Source: Lantana camara (taxonomy: Eukaryota > Streptophyta > Magnoliopsida > Lamiales > Verbenaceae). Taken from it: a DNA stretch of 64,000 bases. A program made the translations under genes and the position numbers. The DNA is taken from positions 46,187,001 to 46,251,000 of the forward strand of contig CM074858.1 of NCBI GenBank assembly GCA_037501455.1. The letters are read 5' to 3'. The notes under the pieces are model-generated. The model was not told the origin of the DNA, did no database searches, and saw only the letters and a list, made by a program, of their open reading frames with translations. Positions 1 to 9,845 of this stretch are shown one piece after another (positions within the stretch are counted from its first letter, which is position 1; each line of letters starts with the position of its first letter).

Positions 1-369
1 ATTTAAATAAGTGTATATTAAAACGGATCCTTATCCTATTATGTATTCTATTATATGTTATAGATATTTTTTTTCAAAAGTAAATAAGTATTTTCAAATA
101 TATTATATTCTAACGGTATAAATATGATTAACAAAAAACATAGTCTAATTCTTCTAAATAACAACTTATGCTTTAAAGATTAAACATACTAGCACTTCTT
201 CTATTCAGTCGTCCTCTTCACATCAAACCCTTCTTCTAAAATAAAAAATCCAAATAATCACCTCCCACCTTTCCTCGCCCACAGAGAAAGCGAAAACCGT
301 GATCTTCGGCCAAGTTACCATTTGAATCGCCGCCGCCATCACTCTGCGTCGCCAATTCTGCATCATCCC

Positions 370-485
370 AATGCATCGCCTCGCCACTGCCCATCGTCAC
401 TCGGCCCCATCTCGTCTCCAACGCTGCTTACGTCACGCAGCGGCCGCTCCCTTTGAACCGTACGGTTAGTATCAATGTGTGCGAG
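370..485 (+). repeat. Diverged GC-rich block, copy 1 (pair at 2188-2295)
   Basis: The block reads as CATCGCCTCGCCACT, then a CCCATCTCGTCT-like segment, a CGCAGC-GCCGC core and ACGGTTAGT. The same order of words recurs at about 2188-2295. Both lie in otherwise AT-rich DNA and both are followed by a T-rich, intron-like stretch. This could be a duplicated 5' leader or first exon. The function is unknown. Confidence 0.5.
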
Positions 486-1790
486 TTCAAGTTCTTGTCT
501 TCAATTCTTGGGTTGCGTAATAGTGGTTATTTCTTTTCCTCACTTATTGGTAAATCCTATTTAGGGGCTTCTGAAATCCTATTAGCTTCCAGGAGATAAT
601 ATATAAATACATTGATAAAAAAAAAACCATAAAATATGTTGAAGGGGAAACATGAAAGAACATAATACTAACTTCCAATTTCCGGATAATAACACTACAC
701 TCCATTCCTTGGGGAAAGAATGGCTTAGGTAGAGTGTGCTATTTCCTTGTGAATAGTATTTTTATATTTGTTTCTTTTAGATTATTTTTGTGGAAACATC
801 GTTTTATGATGGACATTGAAGGTGGAGATGGGGAGGCCTTTGTTGTTCTTGAAGTTATTGGAGTGCAGATAATGAATTTTTTACTCATTCTTCTGTTGGT
901 ATTGAGAAGCATGCCTGGTGCAAAACAAATTGTTGTTCTTCCTGCCCACATTCAACTGAGAAAATGGCCTTCAAGATAATTTGGGCCATATTTTTCAGAG
1001 TTCTGATGCTTTTGTTAATAGTTGCTGCTATTACAATTGCTTGCTTTGGGCTTCGTTTTAAAAAGGTTTGAGTTTGCTTGTTTGGGTGTTTCTTGGATTG
1101 GTTATGGTATTGGATGATGATGCCTTAATCTGCTTGAATTGAATTGATAAACTCTTGATTTTCCTTAACTTGTTTAGCTTAATTTTTAACCACTTGTTTC
1201 GAGTTGTGATAGTAAGATATGTTATGAGGCAATGTGATATTGTCATTATTAGTAAGTCATTAAGTTGGTAATTTTATGATCAGTCAGTGTGTTTGTTGTA
1301 AGTTTATGTAATGTGGAGGTTGAAGATGATCACATGAAGAAGTGTCAATTCTTGTATCCTTTGGATTATCATTGTAATGCATATTCTTCTGACACATTTA
1401 AAAAATTCAAGAATTCTTATGTTTGAGGTTGCGTGTCTTGAAAAATATGCAAATGATCACTTGAAAACTGTAATTGATTATTATGCGTTTATTGTTTACC
1501 ATGTTTCTCAATAGCTAATAGTGTGAAAAAGAATATCACTTCTCTTCTTTTTTTTTTTGGATAAATTTGCTCTCTAGGATATTTTTATGGAATTTTACTT
1601 ATGCAAGTATATAGTGGAAGACGATTAATGTGGAAAAATTCATTAGGCTGCTGTGTTCTGAAAATGTATGTATGATTAATTAAAAAATTTTAGGCATAAT
1701 ATGTGAAAAATACAAGTATATATATAATAAACACAACAACATATAAAAAAACTTGTGATTAAATTGAGAGAGTGTTTGGTTAAGCTTGTT

Positions 1791-2119
1791 TTAATCATTT
1801 TAGAAGATATTTCTGGAATTTAGATAATATGGGATCTTATTTTAAGAATAAGCTCTAAATATATTTAGTTGACAATACACTATACTTACTAAAAATATAT
1901 AATATACTTATTTTTTTTTCCGGTACATAAATATTACATACTTATAAAACGTTATTTAATCATTTTATAAGATATTTTTGGAATTTAGATAATATGGGAT
2001 CTTATTTTAAGAATAAGCTCTAAATATATTTAGATGACAATACATTATACTTTCTAAAAATATATAATATATCTATTTTATTTTGGTACATAAATATTAC
2101 ATACTTATAAAACGTTATT
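1791..2119 (+). repeat. Tandem duplication, two copies of about 165 bp
   Basis: Copy 1 (1791-1955) and copy 2 (1956-2119) share the same succession of words: TTAATCATTTTA, GATAATATGGGATC, GAATAAGCTCTAAATATAT, GGTACATAAATATTACATAC and AAAACGTTATT. They differ by scattered substitutions and a shorter T run in copy 2. There is no coding capacity. Confidence 0.85.
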
Positions 2120-2187
2120 AATAATAATATAGTTGTTAATAGGACAAAAGATGAGGAGAATGCGTCTGAGGAACTAGCTGCCCACCT

Positions 2188-2295
2188 ATCATCGCCCCGC
2201 CACTTGCTCCCATCTCATCTTTGCCACTGCTTTTTAGGTGGCGCAGCCGCCCCTTCCTTGGTACGGTCGGTTAGTGCTTTCAATTTTTTGTGCCT
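2188..2295 (+). repeat. Diverged GC-rich block, copy 2 (pair at 370-485)
   Basis: Second copy of the block at 370-485, sharing CATCGCC-CGCCACT, CCCATCTCATCT, GGCGCAGCCGCCCC and GGTTAGTG words. It begins about 70 bp after the end of the 165-bp tandem duplication. Confidence 0.5.
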
Positions 2296-2963
2296 TTAAT
2301 TCGTGTGTTATGTATTTTATATTTATTTCTTCTCACCTTTGCTCACTGAACAGTATTGCAATACAAATCGATTAAATTTTTTTCTTTTAGGAACTGACTA
2401 AATGAATTTGGTATATTCCCGATTTATCATTTTTTGGCATTTTTGGGAATTGATATGTTTCTACAAATAGCTGTCTCTCCGCTGAATTTTTCCTAATTCT
2501 GAAATTAGGTTTGTGTTGGAACTTAATTATTCAAAAGCGCAAGCCTAGAAATTATTTAAATTTAAACAAATTGCTACAACCCTTTGCAAGGGTTTACTGC
2601 ATTGATTTTATGTTGTGGACTTGCTTGAATATAAGATCTCCTGGTAATACAATAAACATAGGTCATATAACAAGTAATGTTATCATGGTCATTTGTCTTG
2701 AGTAATTGAAACAGAACATGATTTTGGTTATTATTATAAGTTTTATGAGATCATTAATGAGTGCATTTGAAAAAAAAACATGTTTCAACAGTAAGATATA
2801 GTTCCTCATTTTAGCCTCCAATTTGCTTATCACAATATCAACTTTGAATTGTTTAGGCGGAATTAAATAGATCTTGTATGGTGATTTCACCTTAATATGA
2901 AATTGTGTATTTTGAAATATGTTAATCCTACATTATATCCTTTGTAGTTCTTGGCTTATACAA

Positions 2964-3632
2964 ATGGATAGGGAGTGGATAAAACTCAATGACTATACTT
3001 CACATGAATATGTTAATGGAGTCAAATATTTCATGGGATTTGCTTTAGATAATCTTGGACAAGGGAAAGATATGCTTTGTCCTCATGGGGAGCGCTTGAA
3101 TTCTAAATTTCAACCACCTCATTTGGTGAAATTCCATTTACTCACCAAGGGAATGGATATTGGTTATACTGAATGGATACACCATGGTGAAATCCCATAT
3201 GCATATAGTGAGAATGATAATAATCATGGTTATACAGATGAAACATTTGAAGAAGAGGAGATGTTGGAAGATATAATATTTGCTGCTAATACTGAGAATG
3301 CATCTGAATATTATGATAGAGAAGATATCAATCAGCCAAACGTTGTAATAGATGATGAATTGGAAAATTTTCAGAGATTGTTGAGTGATGCACAACGCAA
3401 GTTATATCCTGGTTGTTCCAAATCACTGCTATCTTTCCTTGTCAAGTTGCTTCACATAAAAGTTTTGAACAAAATGACTAACAAATGTTATGACATGATT
3501 GTTAATTTGTTCAAGGAATATTTGCCGGATGGTAATACTATTCCTCCTTCATTTTATGACTCGAGGAAATTGTTAAAAGGCATCGGGTTAGGTTATGAGA
3601 TTATGACGATAGTGACTTGGATTAGTGTGTAA
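2964..3632 (+). pseudogene. CACTA TNP2-type transposase, N-terminal fragment
   Basis: This encodes about 222 residues from the ATG at 2964. I prefer that start to the upstream in-frame ATG at 2919 because MDREWI is the typical start of the transposase-associated domain, and the 15 residues before it read like intron. Residues 1-75 carry that domain: CPHGERLNSK, a loose version of the family cysteine motif, then HLLTKGMDIGYTEWIHHGE. An acidic linker follows, then the beginning of the TNP2 domain (AQRKLYPGCSKS and LLHIKVLNKMTNKCYDM). In intact proteins a CPxDC segment and several hundred residues of catalytic domain follow GLGYE; here the frame ends within a few residues of that point. The product would lack all catalytic residues. 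Neighbouring DNA is intron-like. Confidence 0.85.
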
Positions 3633-4445
3633 ATGTAGGTACGATTGAGTTATTTTTGTTTACAAAAGCATCACATATAAAATTTCAATTTTCTATTTTA
3701 TTATTATTTCGTTTCTCTAATTCCATCCTTTTAACAATGAGGGTTAAAGTTTTGTTTGTGTTTATCTACAAGTTTTGATGAAGTGGTATTTCTGAATACT
3801 ATTGCATTGCAGGTAGAGAAACAAGAATTTGGACTCAAAACAATGAGTTGCCCCTAGCCATTGTTGGATATTTGACTACAGAGTTCGTTCATACAGAGGT
3901 GAGCCTGTTTTCTTGCCTTTACATCTTCCGGAATATAGCATAAGTCTCTCATAACATTGCCTTTTGCATGTATTTTATATATAGAAGCTGAATAATTTGA
4001 GAATAAATATTTATTAAATGAAATTAGGAATATTCATTGAAATTGTTGATCCGATTATCTTTCCCTATAGTTGTCATGAGCGTATCCAATCCAATCATTT
4101 GCTTTAAGAAAATGTAAGTTTTAATTTTGTACTTGAACATATTGTTTACTTTTGTGAAAAATGTTTTCTTATGCCTAAATATATTTCTGATCAGCAGATG
4201 AAGATATAATGAAACACATTAAGCCTGTGATGGAGCAATTGTATAATAGTGCTACTCTTTTCGGATGTTGGGCCCTTCTGTTGCGAATTCTTACTGGTAG
4301 GGGATTTTGTTATGGTGCATCTTGCTCTTTCTGTCCAGGATTATTACAATTGGTTGGTTCTCTTAGTATGCTCTTGAAGATGTATGATGAAGCTAACACG
4401 TACTGACATTTGACATTGTCATTCACATTGTGATCTTATCTATGC
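3633..4445 (+). other. Non-coding, with one exon-like segment of unknown origin
   Basis: The stretch is mostly T-rich, intron-like DNA. A segment at about 3813-3900 sits between an AG acceptor (after TTGCATTGCAG) and a GTGAGC donor-like site. It is open in one frame, reading RETRIWTQNNELPLAIVGYL and then about ten further residues. I do not recognise it. It could be an upstream exon of the captured ABCC gene or of another gene. A second open segment at 4209-4406 is also unrecognised. Confidence 0.35.
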
Positions 4446-4843
4446 AGGTCCATGTTCTATTTATATTAGTGAAGTGACTGTCCAGGTTTGTTTCCACCTT
4501 CTCCTTTTTCTTATCCTCAAAATGTTAGTATACACTTGGAAAGTGTGAAGATTATGCATTAGAAATAAAAGTGGAACATTTTGAAAGTTCAGCTTCTGTA
4601 AAATATGCTGCTTTGGCCTGAATTCAAATGCGTTGGAAAGTTTATAGAACTTCAGTTTATTTTTTGTGGCCATGTAGGTTTTGTTTGGTGTTCTCTTGCT
4701 TTTCTATATTCCTAATTTGGATCCATATCCTGGATATTCCCTCTTGCAAACTGAATCTGTTGATGATACTGCCTATGAAGAACTTCTAGCAGGGGAGCAG
4801 GTATGTCCCGAGAGGCATGGCAGCCTACTCTCTAGTAAGTAAT
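4446..4843 (+). pseudogene. Fragment of a plant ABCC (MRP-type) transporter gene, two exon pieces
   Basis: Exon piece 1 (4446-4486) encodes YISEVTVQ and ends at a GT donor (CAG then GTTTGT). An intron of about 190 bp ends in CATGTAG at 4678. Exon piece 2 (about 4679-4843) encodes LFGVLLLFYIPNLDPYPGYS, then a linker with SVDDTAYEEL and CPERH, and then runs into a stop. This matches the junction between the first membrane domain (TMD0) and the cytosolic linker of vacuolar ABCC1/ABCC2-type glutathione-conjugate pumps, where PNLDPYPGY and ICPERHAN are characteristic. Only about 65 of roughly 1600 residues are present, with no ATP-binding domains. The exon-intron structure is preserved, so the fragment came from genomic DNA and not from a processed transcript. 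Lying between CACTA transposase and CACTA terminus, it was probably captured by that transposon. Confidence 0.75.
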
Positions 4844-5639
4844 CCGATGCTGTACTTATTAAATTAAATGGTTTTAGTTTTTGTTACCTTCTCTGCCTTG
4901 TTGGTTGATGTTTTTTATTTTTGGGATGTCATTCATGTGTACTCTCATTGAGTGATTATTCTTTTTGGGATTTATCTCTTCTTTGACTATGTGCTCGGAA
5001 CTGTCATTGAGTGTTAGGCTGTATGCTTGATTAAATCACACATTTGCTTGATTATGATTCCAATCAGATTTATTTGGATTATTTTATGGCGGACGAAGTA
5101 AGTAAAATATACTAATTCGAATATGTATGATTGTTTCTTGACCAAAAAGTGAGTTAATTTTACTACTAATTCAAGTATGTATGTTTCTTAACTGAAGTGA
5201 CTTATCATGTCGTCATTCTATTTTGCTTGAAATTCTAAAATCTTAATTGTATTTCTTTGATATATTGTTTTGTTTTGGGTTTTGTTCTTTTGGTAATTTT
5301 TAGGGATGTGAAGACAGTAGTTGTAAAAATGTTGGAAGCTGCAAGAAAGAAGGCAGTTGAATTTCTGTGCATAAAGACTTGGTTTTGCAAGTTTCTAGTA
5401 TGCTCAACTCCACGTTATTGTCATTGTTAAGCTCAAGTAGAGTTCAATACTTCGATTTACTATATTTTGAGACATAGGCTGGTATTGCTTCAACTATACA
5501 AAAATTGTGGGATCTAGTATTTGTGGAAAATGTACATTTGTAGCGATTTGATCATGAATGATTAACATTGTGACACTATGGGCACACTTTGTTTGCAATT
5601 TTATTAATTTATTTCTTGATCAGTTTTTCTTGAATTAAT
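4844..5639. other. Non-coding stretch; one exon-like segment near 5303-5400
   Basis: The DNA is T-rich and intron-like. A segment starting after TTTTTAG at 5302 is open for about 30 residues (GDVKTVVVKMLEAARKKAVE) and resembles an exon, but I cannot assign it to a family. The rest shows no coding or RNA feature. Confidence 0.35.
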
Positions 5640-6337
5640 AATTTAATATTTAAAATATGGAAAAATTATTTAAATATAAAGTTAACAACCAATTTGAATA
5701 ATTTTCTACAACCACTTATTTGGTTGTTAATAAGGGTACATTAGAAACCATCTACATTACTTTTGCAACCATCATTTGGTGGGTAATAAATGCTCATTAA
5801 CGACAAATAAGTAACATTTGGCTGCTAAATTGCAAATACTACAAGGAAATTTGCGACAAAATAACAACTACTGTAACAAAATTTTTGGTTGCTAAAAGTG
5901 CATTTTAGCAACTAGATTTTATCGTCACAACACGGTAGCTAATACATAATTTATACAAATGTAGTTGCGACCAAATAAAGAAAATTACAACCAATGTTAC
6001 GGCTGCTAAAAGATTATCTTTTACCAAAAAAATAAAAATGGTCACTGTAAATATAACTATAGCAACGATTTTGATGTTACAGCCACCATAAAATTTACAT
6101 TAACGAATAAAAAATTGGTTGCTAATTATTCTACTTTTAATGACGAATGTTGGTCGGTTGTTAAAAATTGTATTTTTAGCAACCAAATTTATAATTGGTC
6201 GCTGAGTACTTTTAGTAAGTACCCTGTTGTGACGACTTGTGACCAACCAAAATTTGGTTGCTATTTCTTTTAGCAACCAATTTGTTACTTTTAGCGACCA
6301 TAAGAAATGGTTGTTGAAACTACTTTTTGTTGTAGTG
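5640..6337 (+). repeat. CACTA subterminal repeat region and 3' terminus
   Basis: At least a dozen direct and inverted copies of TTGGTTGCTAAA-like words (AGCAACCAAATT, TGGTCGCTGAG, TAGCGACCATAA and others) fill this interval. Dense short repeats of this kind near the ends bind the accessory protein in characterised CACTA elements. The block ends TACTTTTTGTTGTAGTG at 6337, the inverse of CACTACAACAAAAAGTA. TACTACAAGGAAATTTGCG at 5837 resembles a mutated second terminus. Confidence 0.75.
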
Positions 6338-6660
6338 TAGGTTGTAGAATTACACTTGTCAAACGGGTATCACATTGGCTCTTGATTGTATGATTCAAAG
6401 CTTTTTCCCGTATCTGTTTAGTTTACTAAAGTAAATTCACGTATTTAAATTGTTAATTGTAATTTTAGGTTCGTTACTTGTTAATTTCCGTATCAGTAGA
6501 TTAATAGAAATAACCTTGAATTCGTTAAGTCTTTTGATTAGAGAGAAATAGAGTGTAGTGATTGATTTCCCTTCCCTGTGGGTTCGATCCTATTGTGCTA
6601 CGCATATGTTAGTGTACACTTGCGCGATTGGTTTTTAACTGTAGTAAAATCTGACATAAC
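6338..6660. other. Non-coding spacer, possible LTR-end fragment
   Basis: The words CCCTGTGGGTTCGATCC, TGTGCTACGCATATG and GTACACTTGCGCGATTGG near 6570-6640 resemble the 3' end of Athila-type LTRs, and the stretch ends in CTGACATAACA. With no partner LTR or target duplication visible this stays a guess. Confidence 0.3.
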
Positions 6661-6898
6661 AATCCAGTCAAGTTCGTGATGTCGAAACCTGTGCTTTTCA
6701 GAAGACTAGCGAAATTGTCCATCATCTTCAACCAATATGAAATAATGTACATGCCCCAGAAAGCTGTCAAACGCCAGGCACTTGCCAATTTCCTTCCAGA
6801 TCATCCTGTTCCAACAGAATGGGAGTTGTCTGAAGACCTACCGAATGAAGATGTCCTATTAACAGAAGCATTCCCACCATGGATGATGTTTTTTGACG
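6661..6898 (+). pseudogene. Tat-type gypsy pol fragment, RNase H linker region
   Basis: The open frame encodes KPVLFRRLAKLSIIFNQYEI, QKAVKRQALANFLPDHPVP and PWMMFFD. In Tat/Ogre-type polyproteins this is the segment that joins the RT-RNase H to the second ('archaeal-type') RNase H domain. The frame is cut exactly at the solo LTR that starts at 6899. The TGACG at 6894-6898 is repeated at 9846-9850, and the protein resumes there. The left side ends abruptly near 6661, so upstream pol is lost. Confidence 0.8.
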
Positions 6899-9845
6899 TG
6901 TAACACCCCAACTTTCGGCAATTCAGGTATGATCGACATGTGTGCGTTTGAGAGTTAGATTTTAATTATTAATTGAGCATTTCCTTAACTTTTCATGTCA
7001 TGACATAAATTTTATAAAATTATATTATCATTCTTTTAGTGGAATTCATATCATATTATAATTGTTGTATAAATTGAATGTGATTGCAACGTGAATTATT
7101 TTCCCGAACATGAGTTAATTTCTTCTATGTCCTTACTTGTTTATTTTCATGAATTTGGGACTTAATTGCATTGGACTTGATTGATCAATTAATATGGAAT
7201 TGGACCTAATTGCATAACTTAATAAATTGAGGGATTTATTAGCAAATTGGGGCTTTTCTTCTTGATACTTAGCAACATTTCACGTACTTTGTCTTCATTT
7301 CTCATACAAACATTCATACACATTTGCTCCTTTCTTCCTTCTTCAACCGATCGAAACCCTACCAAGAGAGGTGGGAGATTTCATCATTCAAGCTAGAAAT
7401 TGTGGGATTTGTGATCATAGAAGCATCATCAACATCATCTCTTCATCTTTTCTCTCATTTCTTTCATTTGAGGTAATTTTGGAACTTTGATGATTTTCTT
7501 GAAAATATGGCATAGATAGGGCTTTGTAATGGATTGGTTAAATTGGGTATTGGTTGTTGGAAATATGTTTATGAACTTTGAGCTTAAGTTGGATCCATAT
7601 ATCTTGTGAATTTTGGACTTGGAGCATGAATGAGTATATGGGTTTGGATTGATGATTCTTGATGATCTTGGTGGATTTAAATGTTTATATGAAGTTTTAT
7701 GGTAGTATAAGCATATATGCATGAGTCCTTACATAAATATATCATTTTGGAGCTTGGAAATTGTTGTTTTGGTTGATCTTGATTTTGGCAGAGTTTTCCC
7801 CTGTTTTTCCCGACACCCTCCCCTGCTCCAATTGCTCTGGTCTTTCTATTGTACTAATTATTTGAAGTGTAGAGCACTCTCCTTTTTACTGGTTCGTCAA
7901 TATCTATTTTCGTTTGTGAGTTATGGCCGTTTTAATTTGGTGCCGCCAAACTGTCGCGAATCTACGTTAACCCAATTTAAAATCGAATTGTGGCTTGTTG
8001 AGTTGGAGTTTTTCAAAACTGTTTTATGGGGATAATCTTGATATATTATAAATGTTCTCTGCAAAAATTGGTGTCAATCCGAATTGATTTGAACCCCTAG
8101 AAAAATAGCAACATTCCCTGCTGTCCCCTGTTTTCATATTTCGGTTTTGGCTTGATCAGAGAGACTAAATGGTGGAAGTTTTTAAAACTGTTTTACGGGG
8201 GTATTTCTGGATATGTTATAAGTATCCACCGATTTTTAGACCGTTTCGACTTCGTTTGATAAGGGAACGACGATCATTTTTCACTACTAGCGCTGCAGGA
8301 AATTTTCTGCTTTGGGTCATATTCAAACGAAATCTGGTATTTGCTCGGGATGAATTAGAATGTGAGCCTTACATTGTTGTAAAGATATGTTTGTCTAGTT
8401 TTCTAGGAATTTTGCGGTTCGCTAAAATTCATTCCGATGAAGGAGTTATGCTCATTTGATTACAACATGCGCATGTTGAAAATTTTCTGCATTAATGTCA
8501 CATTTTGTTCCAATCATTTCTTTGACCCCTAATTGCTATTATATGATAGAATACATGCTAGAACAAGATATTTTCATGGCACATTCCATCATACTCGTCA
8601 TCTCGTTGCATTTTCACCGTTCGTCCTAATTGGTACATTTTGAGTCGTGTCTGACCGTTAGTTGTCTTTCTTGCACAGACCAGCTTCCTGGTGACGAGGA
8701 GCAGGCCCCGTGAGCTGTTTCCTTTGTTTGTTTTGGGTCGTTCAGGTGAGGTTTAATTTTAGATACATAGGACCCGTATAACCCTATGTGAAGTTTTAAG
8801 TCAAAACCTATCTATATATCTATAGTTTGCAAATGTTATTGGTTTTCAAAGGATTTATCGAACTATTGATTGATTGATTGATTGTTTTGGCGAGTATTGT
8901 ATGGCACTGTGGGCCCGAGGGTAGTGGCTCGAGCCAACCAGGAAAACATAGGCTGACGGGTAACTCGAGAGCTATCCTCACCAAATTGGGATGACCCCTG
9001 AACCCCCTAGGAGATTAGGGGAGGAAGGAGTTCCGGGCTTAGGGATTCATGTACCCTCTGCCCAGACTGATTGGATGGTGGGGCCTTGCAATCCCACCAT
9101 CACTCGGAGGAAGAAGGCGTTATTGAACTTGCTAATTGTGCACAGTAATGAATTGCTTGATCACCTTATCACCTAATAACTGATTGATTGATTGATTGTA
9201 CACAGTCGGTGTAAGGTTGGAGAATTGCCCACTCGTTGGGCCACAAATTGATTGTATTGAATTGATTTAACTGACAAATTGAATTAGTTGTAACCTCGGG
9301 TGATAGAATCTCTTCTTTTACTAAATTGTATTGTTATTTCTCCAAAATTATTACCCGAGATTATAATTTGCATGTCTGTGCGCTTATATTTATTTATACC
9401 CCTCGCTCAGTCCGTGTGGGACTGACACCTCAACTTTTCAGTTGTTTTGCAGGGCGTGCTAGGTGGGAATTAGAGTCTAGAGGGTCTTTAATTAGGGTCT
9501 AGCACACTTCATTCTCACATTTTGTTCATGTACAGATACTCTATATATTTTGTAGCATGCCTTGTTAGTTATTTTTGGAGATGATATTGTATTGATAGTG
9601 TAAATGTTGGTACCTATTAGTAAATAAATAAATATGGTACCTATAAGTATTGAATGAAATATTGCTTCCGCTTTTATTACTCTGGTTTGATTGTATGGTT
9701 TGGGGCTAGTCCCGCCTAGCCTTGTGTAGTTTTTTTTATTGTCTCCCGTTCGCCATAGCTTTGGTTCATGTATGGATCGATCATTTCATATGTGGATTGA
9801 GGCTATGGTGCGGGGGATGTAGTGCCTAGCGTTCCGGGTGCTACA
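6899..9845 (+). mobile_element. Solo LTR, Tekay-like gypsy family A, 2947 bp
   Basis: It begins TGTAACACCCC and ends GGTGCTACA, and is flanked by the 5-bp target duplication TGACG (6894-6898 and 9846-9850). It contains no second LTR, primer site, polypurine tract or pol. It splits the RNase H region of the Tat element, whose reading resumes after it. The inner landmarks shared with the other long LTRs in the window are CCCCTCGCTCAGTC hairpin words at 9401-9425, then GTCCCGCCTAGC, CCCGTTCGCC, CATATGTGGA and GTGCGGGGGATGTAG near the end. Solo LTRs arise by recombination between the two LTRs of a full element. Short open frames inside (for example 7721-8035 and 8169-8459) have no recognisable domain. 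Confidence 0.92.

Larger units (their letters stand above)
1..2963. other. AT-rich non-coding stretch, no gene recognised
   Basis: No open frame here matches a family I recognise. The stretch may be the 5' part of the CACTA element whose transposase begins at 2964, but I could not find a convincing CACTA 5' terminus. A short hydrophobic frame around 734-979 and another around 964-1066 look exon-like (membrane-type composition) but have no recognisable motif. Two internal duplications (370-485 with 2188-2295, and 1791-1955 with 1956-2119) are listed separately. Confidence 0.5.
2900..6337 (+). mobile_element. Degraded CACTA (En/Spm-type) DNA transposon; left end not located
   Basis: A TNP2-type transposase fragment at 2964-3632 is followed, 2 kb on, by a block rich in TTGGTTGCTAAA / TTTAGCAACCAA subterminal repeats. 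That block ends at 6337 in TTGTTGTAGTG, the reverse complement of a CACTACAA terminus. This order (transposase, subterminal repeats, terminus) is the known layout of CACTA elements. No matching 5' CACTA end or 3-bp target duplication could be fixed, so the left boundary given is nominal. The interior carries an ABCC gene fragment, consistent with gene capture. The element cannot be autonomous as it stands, because the catalytic part of the transposase is absent. Confidence 0.6.

Noticed and set aside
693..706. CACTACACTCC as the 5' terminus of the CACTA element
   Set aside because: It does not match the inverse of the 3' end (CACTACAACAAAAAG) beyond CACTACA, and no subterminal repeats follow.
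5837..6337. A separate 501-bp CACTA-derived MITE from TACTACAAGG to TTGTAGTG
   Set aside because: The flanking triplets (AAA and TAG) do not match and the first base is not C. It is better read as part of the larger subterminal region.
8870..9200. TTGATTGATTG runs as a structured or regulatory repeat
   Set aside because: Simple microsatellites that recur at varying length in related LTRs (54187, 58117); slippage explains them.
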